Shown in pieces: positions 25,695 through 33,927 of a stretch of DNA of 64,000 nt (within the stretch, counting starts at the first letter, position 1; the number at the start of each line of letters is the position of its first letter). The stretch is from AP-15 sp963789025 (GTDB lineage Bacteria > Pseudomonadota > Alphaproteobacteria > ATCC43930 > CGMCC-115725), in assembly GCA_963789025.1 (NCBI GenBank), contig CAWBIT010000008.1, forward strand, positions 124,001 through 188,000, given 5' to 3'. Below the pieces are notes generated by a model. That model worked only from the letters and a program-made list of their open reading frames with translations, ran no database searches and was not told the DNA's origin. A program made the position numbers and the translations under genes.

Positions 25695-25919
25695 TCAGGC
25701 GCGGTAGAGCAGGAGCCAGAGACCGCAGGAATAGGCGACGATCAGCATCGGGTATACCAGAAGGAGCGGGCCCAGATACGGCTCGAGGCGGGTCCACGAG
25801 AAAACCAGGCGGGAAACGAGCGTGAGGAGGATGCCGCCCACCAGGCAAGGCACCCAGGCCGGCCAATAAGCGCCCCAAAGGTTGATGATCGGAGCGCAAC
25901 ACAAGCTGGTATCAGTCAC
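25695..25919 (-). CDS. YtcA-like small membrane protein
   Basis: A 74-residue protein from GTG 25919, chosen because GGAGGGAC lies nine bases upstream; a GTG at 25949 would add ten residues. The start reads LCCAPIINLWGAYWPAWVPC, followed by two membrane helices (GGILLTLVSRLVF and GPLLLVYPMLIVAYSCGLWLLL). Small proteins of this kind are encoded immediately before MdtN-type adaptors in several genomes. The role is unknown, presumably assisting assembly of the pump. Confidence 0.65.
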   Translation of the reverse strand: MTDTSLCCAPIINLWGAYWPAWVPCLVGGILLTLVSRLVFSWTRLEPYLGPLLLVYPMLIVAYSCGLWLLLYRA

Positions 25920-26143
25920 GTCCTCGTCCCTCCGGCCGCGATAGTACACGGGAAGTGGCGCGGCGGCCGAAGTTCCGGCGCCTCAGGAACGCCGACCCGC
26001 ATCGCCCCCTAAGGCAGCAAGGGCTCGCGAAGCTGTTAACGGTTTACCCGAAATTGGGAGTTGGGCGGCATGAACAACCGGCTTAGGATCGGCACCGGCA
26101 GGCTCTCGGCCGGGTGCTGCGAGCCGATCGAGGAGTAGGAGAA

Positions 26144-26593
26144 ATGTCCAGTCTCATCATCAACGGACAGACGCGAGAGGTCGACGTCGATCCCGGCACC
26201 CCGTTGCTTTGGGTCCTGCGCGACACCTTGGGCCTGACCGGCACGAAATTCGGGTGCGGCATCGCGCAGTGCGGCGCCTGCACCGTCCATGTCGACGGGG
26301 TCGCGACCCGATCCTGCTCGGTGCCGGTCAGCGCCACCGAGGGGACCCAAATCACGACGATCGAGGGGTTGCCGGCGAACGGCGCTCTGCATCCCGTGCA
26401 AAGAGCCTGGATCGCCCACGATGTGCCGCAATGCGGCTATTGCCAGAGCGGCATGATCATGGCCGTGGCGGCTCTCCTCAAGGAAAAGCCGCAACCCACC
26501 GACGCCGAGATCGACGCGGCGATCACCAACATCTGCCGCTGCGGCACCTACGCTCGCATCCGTGCGGCGATCCACACCGCTGCGCAAGCATGA
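26144..26593 (+). CDS. 2Fe-2S subunit of IorA/xanthine dehydrogenase-type molybdenum hydroxylase
   Basis: The product is 149 residues from ATG 26144 behind GGAGAA. It has two [2Fe-2S] clusters. The plant-type N-terminal site is GCGIAQCGACTVHVDG plus the following CSVP. The C-terminal site is QCGYCQSGMI and ICRCGTYARI. It passes electrons from the molybdenum site to an acceptor. It is the small subunit for the large subunit that starts 16 bases downstream. No FAD-binding subunit is present, as in isoquinoline 1-oxidoreductase and related two-subunit enzymes. Confidence 0.93.
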   Translation: MSSLIINGQTREVDVDPGTPLLWVLRDTLGLTGTKFGCGIAQCGACTVHVDGVATRSCSVPVSATEGTQITTIEGLPANGALHPVQRAWIAHDVPQCGYCQSGMIMAVAALLKEKPQPTDAEIDAAITNICRCGTYARIRAAIHTAAQA

Positions 26594-26609
26594 TGCGGAG
26601 GGACACGCG

Positions 26610-28769
26610 ATGACACACATGCCGCAGATCAGCCGCCGCTTTTTCCTGACGACCGCAGCCGCGGCGGGAGGTGGGCTTGCGCTCGGTTTTCACCTGCCCG
26701 ACGCTATTCCCGTGGCCGAGGCGGCGTCGGGCCCTGCCGAGGTCAATGCCTGGGTGGTGATCCAGCCCGATGATGCTGTGATCATCCGCGTCGCCCGCTC
26801 CGAAATGGGGCAGGGCATCACCACCGCGCTGCCGATGCTGGTCGCCGAGGAGCTCCAATGCGACTGGAGCAAGGTGCGCTTCGAATTCCCCTCGCCCGAA
26901 GAAAACCTGCGGCGCAAGCGTGCGTGGGGCGACATGTCGACCGGCGGCAGCCGGTCGGTGCGGACCTCGCAGGAGTATCTCCGCAAGGCAGGCGCGGCGG
27001 CGCGCGAGATGCTGATCGCCGCCGCGGCGGCGCAATGGGGTGTTCCGGCGGTTCAGTGTCAGGCGGCAAACAGCCTCGTCACCCACAAGCCGAGCGGCCG
27101 CACCTTGCGATATGGCGAAGTCGCCGAGGCCGCCGCGAAACTGTCGCCACCCTCCGACATAAAGCTGAAGGACTCGAAGGACTGGACCTTGATCGGAACG
27201 CCGCAGAAGCGGCTCGACACAATCGACAAGGTGACCGGGAAGCCGCTTTACGGCATCGATGTCCGTGTGCCGAACATGGTCTACGCCGCGATCGCCCAGT
27301 GCCCGGTATTCGGCGGCACTCCCAAATCCTACGACGAAGCGAAAATCCGCGGGCTCAAAGGCGTGCGCCAGGTGGTGCGGCTGTCGAACGCGGTCGCCGT
27401 GGTTGCCGACAGCTGGTGGCAGGCGAAGACGGCGATCGATGCGCTGCCGGTGACCTGGGACGAGGGACAGAACGGCAAGGTGTCGAGCGCCAGCATCGCC
27501 GAGCTCCTGCGCGGCGGGCTTACCGCGCCGGAAGCGGCGGTGGTCCGCAAGGACGGCGACATTGATGCGGCGCTCGCCAAAGCCGCAAAGCGCGTCGAAG
27601 CCGAGTATGGGGCGCCGTTCCTGAGCCATGCGACGATGGAGCCGCAGAACTGCACGGCCCACGTCGCCCCGGACAAGGTCGAGATCTGGGTGTCCACCCA
27701 GAGCGGCGAAGGGGCATTGGCTGCTGCCGCCGCCGCGGCGGAGGTGCCGCCGGAGAAAGTCGTCGTGCACAAGACGATGCTCGGCGGCGGCTTCGGCCGG
27801 CGCGGCGCGGTGCAGGACTATGTCCATCAGGCGGTGCTGATCGCCAAGGCGGCCGGGCAGCCGGTCAAGCTCCTATGGACGCGTGAGGAGGACATCCGCC
27901 ATGACTTCTACCGTCCGACGGCGATGGCCAAGTTCACCGCCGGCCTCGATGCCTCGGGGATGCCTGTCGCATGGCGGGTGCGGGTCACCGGCCCGTCGAT
28001 CCTCGCCAATCTGTTCCCGCAGCGCCTGACGGGCGGCGTCGATCCGTCCTTCGCCAACGGCTTCACCGAAGAGATGGCCTATGAGGTGCCGAACTACGAG
28101 GTCGGCTACGCCATGCGCACGACCCATGTGCCCGTGGGCTTCTGGCGCTCGGTCAACCATTCCCAGAACGGCTTCTTCCGGGAATCCTTCATCGACGAGA
28201 TGGCGCATGCCGCCGGGCAGGACCCGTACCAGTACCGCCGCAAACTGTTGAGCAAAGACCCGATGCGGCTCGCCGTGCTCGACGCGGCGGCGCAAAAAGC
28301 GAGCTGGGACAAGCCAGCGCCGCAAGGCGTCTCACGCGGCATCGCGCTCGTCGAGGCTTATGGCACGATGTGCGCGCAGGTCGTCGAGGCCTCGGTCGAC
28401 GGCAAGGGCGAGGTCAAAGTGCACCGCGTCGTCGCGGCGATCGATACAGGGCACGTGGTCAATCCGGAGATACTGCGGGCGCAGACCGAAAGCGGCATCG
28501 TCTATGGATTGACCGCAGCGCTCTACGGCGCGATCACGATCGAGAACGGCCGTGTACAGCAGGGCAATTTCGACGATTACGAGATGCTGCGTTTGGCCGA
28601 CATGCCCGTCGTTGAGACCGTCGTCGCACCGAGCGGCGGGTTCTGGGGCGGCGGCGGTGAGCCAGGCGTGCCGCCCCTGGCCCCGGCATTGTGCAACGCG
28701 ATCTTCGCGGCGACCGGCAAACGCATCCGCTCGTTGCCGCTGAAGGACCAGGATTTGAAGCCGGTGTGA
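26610..28769 (+). CDS. Molybdopterin-binding subunit, IorB/aldehyde dehydrogenase type
   Basis: The product is 719 residues from ATG 26610 with GGAGGGA upstream. It carries a twin-arginine signal (SRRFFLTTAAAAGG), so the complex should fold in the cytoplasm and be exported. Molybdenum-site signatures are SEMGQGITTALPMLVAEELQ near residue 70, GGGFGRRG near 400 and FGGEPG-like WGGGGEPGVPPLAPA with the catalytic Glu near residue 690. It oxidises aldehydes or N-heterocycles with water as oxygen donor; the substrate is open. The gene ends just before a palindromic repeat block that separates it from the cytochrome gene. Confidence 0.92.
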   Translation: MTHMPQISRRFFLTTAAAAGGGLALGFHLPDAIPVAEAASGPAEVNAWVVIQPDDAVIIRVARSEMGQGITTALPMLVAEELQCDWSKVRFEFPSPEENLRRKRAWGDMSTGGSRSVRTSQEYLRKAGAAAREMLIAAAAAQWGVPAVQCQAANSLVTHKPSGRTLRYGEVAEAAAKLSPPSDIKLKDSKDWTLIGTPQKRLDTIDKVTGKPLYGIDVRVPNMVYAAIAQCPVFGGTPKSYDEAKIRGLKGVRQVVRLSNAVAVVADSWWQAKTAIDALPVTWDEGQNGKVSSASIAELLRGGLTAPEAAVVRKDGDIDAALAKAAKRVEAEYGAPFLSHATMEPQNCTAHVAPDKVEIWVSTQSGEGALAAAAAAAEVPPEKVVVHKTMLGGGFGRRGAVQDYVHQAVLIAKAAGQPVKLLWTREEDIRHDFYRPTAMAKFTAGLDASGMPVAWRVRVTGPSILANLFPQRLTGGVDPSFANGFTEEMAYEVPNYEVGYAMRTTHVPVGFWRSVNHSQNGFFRESFIDEMAHAAGQDPYQYRRKLLSKDPMRLAVLDAAAQKASWDKPAPQGVSRGIALVEAYGTMCAQVVEASVDGKGEVKVHRVVAAIDTGHVVNPEILRAQTESGIVYGLTAALYGAITIENGRVQQGNFDDYEMLRLADMPVVETVVAPSGGFWGGGGEPGVPPLAPALCNAIFAATGKRIRSLPLKDQDLKPV

Positions 28770-28775
28770 AACAGC

Positions 28776-28948
28776 CCTCACCCACCAACCCCCACCCTAA
28801 CCCTCCCCCGCAAGCGGGAAAGGGAACGGGTGGGGGCTGGTCCCCCCTCTCCCGCGGTGCGGGAGAGGAGCTTTGAGCCGAAGGTGGTCGTGTAGCCCCT
28901 CTCCTGCATTGCGGGAGAGGGTGCCGAGCGTAGCGAGGCGGGTGAGGG
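28776..28948. repeat. Palindromic repeat block, family B copy 1
   Basis: The block starts with CCCTCACCC and ends with the inverted GGGTGAGGG. Inside are several hairpins built from CCTCTCCCGC and GCGGGAGAGG. A 26-base segment at 28895-28920 is identical to 58942-58967 in copy 2. It fills the gap between the molybdenum hydroxylase gene and the cytochrome gene, and its last bases supply the cytochrome's GTG start. Confidence 0.85.
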
Positions 28949-29217
28949 TGTTGCCACTGGTACTCTTTATCGCGACAGGCGCAGCAGCGGCCGAGCCGCC
29001 GCCGGGCGCAACGTCGTGCTCGGGCTGTCATCCGCCGACCGCCTCGGCGGAGACCAAGGTGCCGCCGCTGCGGGGGCAGAACCCGGCGGATATCGTTGCC
29101 GCGATGCAGGCGTTCCGCTTGGGCGAGTGCCCGTCGACGGTGATGGGCCGAATTGCGAAAGGGTTTTCCGACGAGGAGACCCGGGCGATCGCTGCCTGGG
29201 TGGCGGAACAACGGTGA
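28942..29217 (+). CDS. fccA: Monohaem c-type cytochrome, likely flavocytochrome c sulfide dehydrogenase cytochrome subunit
   Basis: About 91 residues from GTG 28942 (GTG 28948 is also possible). It has a signal peptide (VLPLVLFIATGAAAAE) and one haem site, CSGCH, near residue 26. The distal part has a probable axial Met in the STVMGRIAKGF segment. The mature size, about 75 residues, matches single-haem FccA proteins. The TGA overlaps the flavoprotein GTG start (GTGA), which argues for a two-subunit periplasmic enzyme. The start lies inside repeat B1. Confidence 0.78.
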   Translation: MRVLPLVLFIATGAAAAEPPPGATSCSGCHPPTASAETKVPPLRGQNPADIVAAMQAFRLGECPSTVMGRIAKGFSDEETRAIAAWVAEQR

Positions 29218-30479
29218 TCAGAACAACGAGACGAGCCTTTCTGACCGGCGCTGCGGCCGCGGTCGCGCTGTCGCCCAAACTGTCACTGGGCCAAGCGAGA
29301 GCGCGCATCGTCGTCATCGGCGGCGGTTTCGGCGGCGCGACCTGCGCGCGGGCATTGCGCCGCGCCGATCCCCAATTCGAGGTCACGCTGGTCGAGCCGA
29401 ACCCGACCTTCACGGCATGTCCGTTCAGCAACGCCGTGATTGCCGGTCTGCGCGACATGGCGGCACAGCGCTTCGGCTACGACGCGATCCACGCCGCGGG
29501 TATCGCCGTCGCGCAGGACCAGGCGACGGCCGTCGACCCGCAGGTCCGGCGTGTCTCGCTCCGCGACGGCACGGCGCTCGAGTACGACCGGCTGGTCTTA
29601 GCGCCGGGGATCGCGATCCGTTGGGACGCGCTGCCCGGCTACGACGAGGCTGCGGCCGCGGTGATGCCGCACGCCTGGCTGGCCGGCGACCAGACCCTTT
29701 TGCTGCGCCGCCAGCTCGAAGCGATGGCCGATGGCGGGACGGTCGTGATCTCGGCTCCGGCCAATCCGTTCCGCTGCCCTCCCGGTCCCTACGAGCGGGC
29801 CAGCCTGATTGCCTATTACCTGAAGAAGGCGAAACCGCGCTCGAAGCTGATCATCCTCGATGCGAAGGACAGTTTCTCGAAGCAGCGCCTGTTTCAGAAC
29901 GCCTGGCAGCAGCTGTACCCCGATCTCATCGAATGGGTGTCGCTGTCGAATGGCGGGAAAGTCATATCGGTCGATGCGAAGACCCGCACGCTCGTGACCG
30001 ATTTCGCCACCTACAAGGCCGACGTCGCCAATGTCATCCCGCCGCAGCGGGCCGCCGGGATTGCCCAGCTCGCGGGTGTGGCCGACGGTACCGGCTGGTG
30101 CCCGATCGACCCCGTAACCTTCGAGTCGCGCCTGCAGCCGAACATTCACGTGATCGGCGATGCCGCGATCACCGGCGCGATGCCCAAATCAGCCTTCGCC
30201 GCCAATGCCGAGGCAAAGGAGTGCGCCGCCGTCGTCGCCACGCTGCTGCATGGCGACACCCCTTCGCCGCCAAAGTTGATCAATACCTGCTACAGCCTGG
30301 TGGCGCCCGATTACGGGATTTCGATCGGCGGGGTCTATCATCCGGCAGGCGGGCAACTGGCCGATGTCGAGGGGGCGGGCGGGGTCAGTCCGCTCGATGC
30401 ACCGGCCGATTTTCGCGCCCTTGAGGCGGCTTATGCGAAAGCCTGGTTCCGCACGCTCACTGCGGAAACGTTCGGCTGA
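29214..30479 (+). CDS. fccB: Flavocytochrome c sulfide dehydrogenase flavoprotein subunit (FccB/SoxF)
   Basis: The product is 421 residues from GTG 29214. A twin-arginine signal (TRRAFLTGAAAAVAL) precedes a dinucleotide-binding motif (IVVIGGGFGGATCARAL). FccB-type features are TACPFSNAVIAG (first redox Cys), GTGWCPIDPVTFES (second redox Cys) and HVIGDAAITGAMPKSAFAANAEAK, the C-terminal FAD motif. The C-terminal FCSD domain (CYSLVAPDYGISIGGVYH) is present. It oxidises sulfide in the periplasm and hands electrons to the haem subunit. Overlaps soxX by 47 bases. Confidence 0.93.
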   Translation: MIRTTRRAFLTGAAAAVALSPKLSLGQARARIVVIGGGFGGATCARALRRADPQFEVTLVEPNPTFTACPFSNAVIAGLRDMAAQRFGYDAIHAAGIAVAQDQATAVDPQVRRVSLRDGTALEYDRLVLAPGIAIRWDALPGYDEAAAAVMPHAWLAGDQTLLLRRQLEAMADGGTVVISAPANPFRCPPGPYERASLIAYYLKKAKPRSKLIILDAKDSFSKQRLFQNAWQQLYPDLIEWVSLSNGGKVISVDAKTRTLVTDFATYKADVANVIPPQRAAGIAQLAGVADGTGWCPIDPVTFESRLQPNIHVIGDAAITGAMPKSAFAANAEAKECAAVVATLLHGDTPSPPKLINTCYSLVAPDYGISIGGVYHPAGGQLADVEGAGGVSPLDAPADFRALEAAYAKAWFRTLTAETFG

Positions 30480-30915
30480 TGCCGTCGTCGCGGGATTGGC
30501 GCTGCTGACGTCGGCCAGCGCCGTCGCGCCAGAGGAGCTGCGCCCCTACTCGATCGCCGGCGACGCGATCCCCGCCTCGCTGACCGCGGCGGCCGGCGAC
30601 CCGGTCCGCGGCCGGGCGATCATCGTGGATCGCCGGCTCGGCGCTTGTCTGTTGTGTCACACCGGCCCGTTTCCCGAAGAAAAGTTCCAGGGGACGCTCG
30701 CGCCGGATCTGTCGGGCGCGGGTTCGCGTTGGTCCGAGGGCCAATTGAGGCTCCGCCTCGTCGACCCCACGCGTCTCAACCCCGACACGATCATGCCGGC
30801 ATATTACCGGGTGGAGGGGCTCACTCGCGTGGGTCATGCCTGGCGCGGCAAGCCGATCCTGACCGCCGAGCAGATCGAGGATGTGATAGCGTTCCTACTG
30901 ACCTTGCGCGACTGA
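30433..30915 (+). CDS. soxX: Sulfur-oxidation cytochrome SoxX
   Basis: The product is 160 residues if it starts at ATG 30433, inside the end of fccB. This choice gives a proper signal peptide with a basic N-region (RKPGSARSLRKR) and a hydrophobic core ending near SASA. The haem motif is ACLLCHTGPFPEEKFQG near residue 72, the classic SoxX pattern. The probable axial Met is in the DTIMPAYYRV segment. SoxX pairs with SoxA to attach sulfur substrates to SoxY. Confidence 0.92.
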   Translation: MRKPGSARSLRKRSADAVVAGLALLTSASAVAPEELRPYSIAGDAIPASLTAAAGDPVRGRAIIVDRRLGACLLCHTGPFPEEKFQGTLAPDLSGAGSRWSEGQLRLRLVDPTRLNPDTIMPAYYRVEGLTRVGHAWRGKPILTAEQIEDVIAFLLTLRD

Positions 30916-30933
30916 CGGAGGTGCCTTAGAGCC

Positions 30934-31386
30934 ATGCAACTTCTGTTAACCCGCCGCAGGATCCTGTCTGCGGCCTGTGGGGTCGGGCTCGCCCCGTTTG
31001 CTCCGACAGCCAGGGCGACGGAGGACGCGATGGCAGAGGCGATCCGCGATCTGATCGGGGAGGCGCCGCTCGCGCCCGGCAAGGTCAAGCTCGATTTGCC
31101 GTCGATCGTCGAGAACGGGAATACCGTTCCGCTGACCGTGTCGGTCGAGAGCCCGATGACCGAAGCCGATCACGTCGAGAGCATCCACGTCTTCAACCAG
31201 AAGAACCCGCAGCCTTACGTCGCCGCGTTCCACCTCGGCCCGCGCGCCGGCAAGGCTTCCGTCGCAACCCGCATCCGGCTTGCCGACTCGCAACGGGTCG
31301 TCGCGATCGCCCGGCTCTCCGACGGCAGCTTCTGGTCGGACAGCGCCGATGTCATCGTGACCCTGGCCGCCTGCACCGAGCAGTGA
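30934..31386 (+). CDS. soxY: Thiosulfate-oxidation carrier protein SoxY
   Basis: The 150-residue protein has a twin-arginine signal (TRRRILSAACG) and the SoxY immunoglobulin-like fold (VPLTVSVESPMTEADHVESIHVF, then QPYVAAFHLGPRAGKASVATRIRL). SoxY normally ends in GGCGG, whose Cys on a flexible arm carries the sulfur intermediate. Here the end is LAACTEQ, so the Cys (residue 147) is kept but the glycines on both sides are not. It starts 18 bases after soxX and is followed at once by soxZ. Confidence 0.9.
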   Translation: MQLLLTRRRILSAACGVGLAPFAPTARATEDAMAEAIRDLIGEAPLAPGKVKLDLPSIVENGNTVPLTVSVESPMTEADHVESIHVFNQKNPQPYVAAFHLGPRAGKASVATRIRLADSQRVVAIARLSDGSFWSDSADVIVTLAACTEQ

Positions 31387-31393
31387 TGAGCCG

Positions 31394-31714
31394 ATGGCGC
31401 GGGTATTGATCAACTTCCCGCCGCGCGCCAAGCGCGGCGAAATCATCGAGATCAAAAGCTTGATCCAACATCCGATGGAAACCGGCTATCGCCTCGACAG
31501 CAAGGGCGTGGCGATCCCGCGCGACATCATCAGCCGCTTTACTTGCGCCTACAACGGCGACGAGGTGTTCCGGGCCGAGCTGTTCCCGGCGATATCCGCG
31601 AACCCGTTCATCGCCTTCTCGACTGTGGCGGAGGAGAGCGGCGAGTTGGTCTTCAGCTGGATCGACGATAATCGTCAGATCCAGAGCGAGATCCGTCAAA
31701 TCACGGTCGAATGA
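31394..31714 (+). CDS. soxZ: Thiosulfate-oxidation complex protein SoxZ
   Basis: The 106-residue protein has the SoxZ fold: RGEIIEIKSLIQHPMETGYR, then IPRDIISRFTCAYNGDEVFRAEL and GELVFSWIDDN. No signal peptide; it is exported with SoxY. SoxYZ is the substrate carrier of the Sox pathway. Seven bases separate it from soxY, and its stop overlaps the soxA start (ATGA). Confidence 0.95.
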   Translation: MARVLINFPPRAKRGEIIEIKSLIQHPMETGYRLDSKGVAIPRDIISRFTCAYNGDEVFRAELFPAISANPFIAFSTVAEESGELVFSWIDDNRQIQSEIRQITVE

Positions 31715-32484
31715 GGGCGTCGCTTGCGGCGGGGCTCGCGCTGGCCGCCGCCGCAACGGCGGTTGCAGCCGAGATTGCGCCGGAGGCGAGGCGCTCAGGC
31801 TATGATTTCGCCAGCCCCGAAATCCGGGCGATGCAGGACGACGAGACGGCCAACCCCGGCATGCTGTGGGTCCTGCAAGGCGAAAGCCTATGGGCCAGAA
31901 GAGCGGGTGCGGCCGCGAAGTCCTGTCAGGATTGTCACGGCGATGCCGAGGCCGGCATGAAGGGAGTCGCCGCTCGCTATCCGGCGTTCGACGCCGTCCT
32001 GGCGCGCCCGCTCGATTTGGAGCAGCGGATCAACCACTGCCGCACTGAGCATCAGGGGGCCGACTCGCTCGCTTGGGAAAGCGAGGACCTGCTCGCGCTG
32101 ACCGCGTTTGTCGCCCGTCAGTCGCGTGGCCTGCCGATTGCGGTAAGCGCGAGCCCCGAGCTGCGCCCGTTTCTCGACTTGGGCAAAGAACTGTTCCACC
32201 AGCGCGAAGGTCAGCTGAACCTGTCCTGCAGCCAGTGCCACGACGACAACTGGGGCAAGCGCCTCGCCGGTAGCGTAATTCCGCAAGGACACCCGACGGG
32301 CTACCCGATTTATCGCCTCGAATGGCAGAGCCTCGGCTCGCTGCAGCGCCGCCTGCGCGGCTGCATGACCGGTGTGCGCGCCGAGCCCTTCGACTATGGC
32401 GCTCCACAAGCCGTCGCCCTCGAACTCTACCTGATGGAGCGTGCCCGCGGCCTGCCGATGGACGCCCCGGCGGTACGCCCGTGA
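31711..32484 (+). CDS. soxA: Sulfur-oxidation dihaem cytochrome SoxA
   Basis: The 257-residue protein has a signal peptide ending near AVAAE. It has two c-type haem sites, SCQDCHGD (about residue 72) and SCSQCHDD (about 172), and the active-site Cys in RLRGCMTG near residue 212. INHCRTEHQG is another SoxA signature. With SoxX it catalyses disulfide formation between thiosulfate or sulfide and SoxY in the periplasm. It ends the fccAB-soxXYZA run; soxB and soxCD are not in the window. Confidence 0.95.
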   Translation: MRASLAAGLALAAAATAVAAEIAPEARRSGYDFASPEIRAMQDDETANPGMLWVLQGESLWARRAGAAAKSCQDCHGDAEAGMKGVAARYPAFDAVLARPLDLEQRINHCRTEHQGADSLAWESEDLLALTAFVARQSRGLPIAVSASPELRPFLDLGKELFHQREGQLNLSCSQCHDDNWGKRLAGSVIPQGHPTGYPIYRLEWQSLGSLQRRLRGCMTGVRAEPFDYGAPQAVALELYLMERARGLPMDAPAVRP

Positions 32485-32497
32485 CGCGATGGGCCGC

Positions 32498-33625
32498 CTA
32501 TTTCTGCTCCCGATCGGTCAGCGGAGGGATTTCGGCGCGGATCTTGGCGATCGTGTAATGCTTGACCTTAAGCGTCCAGGGCGAATCGATCGCCGACTCC
32601 GGAACTCCCGCAAAGGGCAGGAACAAAGCCAGGTTCGACGTATAGATGTATTTCCCGTCAGGGCTGAACGCCGGGCTCGCCGGGAAGAGCAGCCCCTGCG
32701 CTGTGCCGTCTTCGCTGATGCCCTGGAAGTCTCCAAGCTTGGCGATGACCTTTGCAAGCGTGCCTTGCGACGTGACGACGTTGGGGTTGATGACGTCGAT
32801 CTCGTCCTGCTGATTGGCGTCGACCCAGAGATTGTCGCGGCTATCGATCGCGATGCCATCGGCTGCGTTGATGCCGGTCGTCAGCACCATCGCCTTACCG
32901 GCCACCGAGGCGGAACCATGGTTCAAGGTCACGGGGATCTCGACGATCGAGTGATAGGCGGTGTTTGCGACGTACATCTCAGTGTATTCGTTATTGAATT
33001 CGACGCCATTGGCGCCGAATGGCGGCACCAGGATCACCCCCGTGGCGGCCTGCGGCGACAGCGTTTGGGAGTCGACGAACATCGTCGGTGTCCCGCCGTT
33101 GGGGCCGGTCTTCCAGATGACGCCCAAAAACGAATCCGACACGTAAACGTTGCCCGCCGGGTCGAAGGTCAGCGCGTTGAGGCCGGAATTCGAACCCTCT
33201 TGGGTGTTCATGAACACGGTTGCTTTGCCCGTTTTCGGATTGGCCTGCCAGACAATGCCGTTGGAAAGGTCGCAGATCAGCAATGTCTGGGAAGATTTCT
33301 GAAACACCAGTCCGAGCAGCAGGGTGCTGGGCTGGGGGCTTCCCGGATTGACGAGCGCAACATCGTAGAGCAGCTGGCCGTTCGGTTTGAAGGAGAACAA
33401 ATGCGGCGGGCCAGGGACCGCGCCCTGGCTGTTGATGCCAAAGGATGGCGTATAGACCGTGCCGTCCGGGCCGACCGTCAGCCCTTCGCTCGGCACCGGC
33501 CCGCCCGGCAGGTCCGGCAGAATCGCGAAGATCTCGGCTTCGCCGCGATCCCATGCGCCGGCCGGCATTATGCCGCCGGTCAGCAGCAACGCCGCAAGCG
33601 ACGTACCGATCAATGCTCTTCTCAC
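32498..33625 (-). CDS. Secreted SMP-30/NHL-type beta-propeller protein
   Basis: The 375-residue product starts at GTG 33625 with a GGGAGGG site upstream. The signal peptide ends near PAGA|WDRG. The mature part repeats propeller blades such as GLTVGPDGTVYTPSF, LNALTFDPAGNVYVSDSFLGVIWK and GIAIDSRDNLWVDANQQDEI. This resembles SMP-30/gluconolactonase-like periplasmic propellers. The active site and substrate are not assigned. It converges on soxA with 13 bases between stops. A functional link to sulfur oxidation is not shown. Confidence 0.75.
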   Translation of the reverse strand: MRRALIGTSLAALLLTGGIMPAGAWDRGEAEIFAILPDLPGGPVPSEGLTVGPDGTVYTPSFGINSQGAVPGPPHLFSFKPNGQLLYDVALVNPGSPQPSTLLLGLVFQKSSQTLLICDLSNGIVWQANPKTGKATVFMNTQEGSNSGLNALTFDPAGNVYVSDSFLGVIWKTGPNGGTPTMFVDSQTLSPQAATGVILVPPFGANGVEFNNEYTEMYVANTAYHSIVEIPVTLNHGSASVAGKAMVLTTGINAADGIAIDSRDNLWVDANQQDEIDVINPNVVTSQGTLAKVIAKLGDFQGISEDGTAQGLLFPASPAFSPDGKYIYTSNLALFLPFAGVPESAIDSPWTLKVKHYTIAKIRAEIPPLTDREQK

Positions 33626-33927
33626 CGCACCCTCCCGCAGTAATATTGGTTAATTCCCGCCCTTTATCTCGATAATACTGCGTTTGGCGGTAATTATGTC
33701 AAGCATCGCTGGAAAAAGTTTATTTCCAATCCGCCAAAGCCCCTCCGATCGCGATGCGGAGATGCGGCGTCGGCGAGCATTGGCTGTGTTTAACCGGGCA
33801 CGCCACTGCGGGAGAAAGCGCATTAAGCATGAGCCCCGGGCCGGGGGCGGCCTGCTGAGTTACCGTCAGCCGCAAACGATAATCGCGCCGCATCGCGACG
33901 CCATTTCGGTAGCCGGGAGGGACGCGA

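Noticed and set aside
28776..28948. Repeated hairpins considered as a CRISPR-like array
   Set aside because: Units are palindromic, irregularly spaced and lack unique spacers. They fit REP-type intergenic repeats. No cas gene is present.
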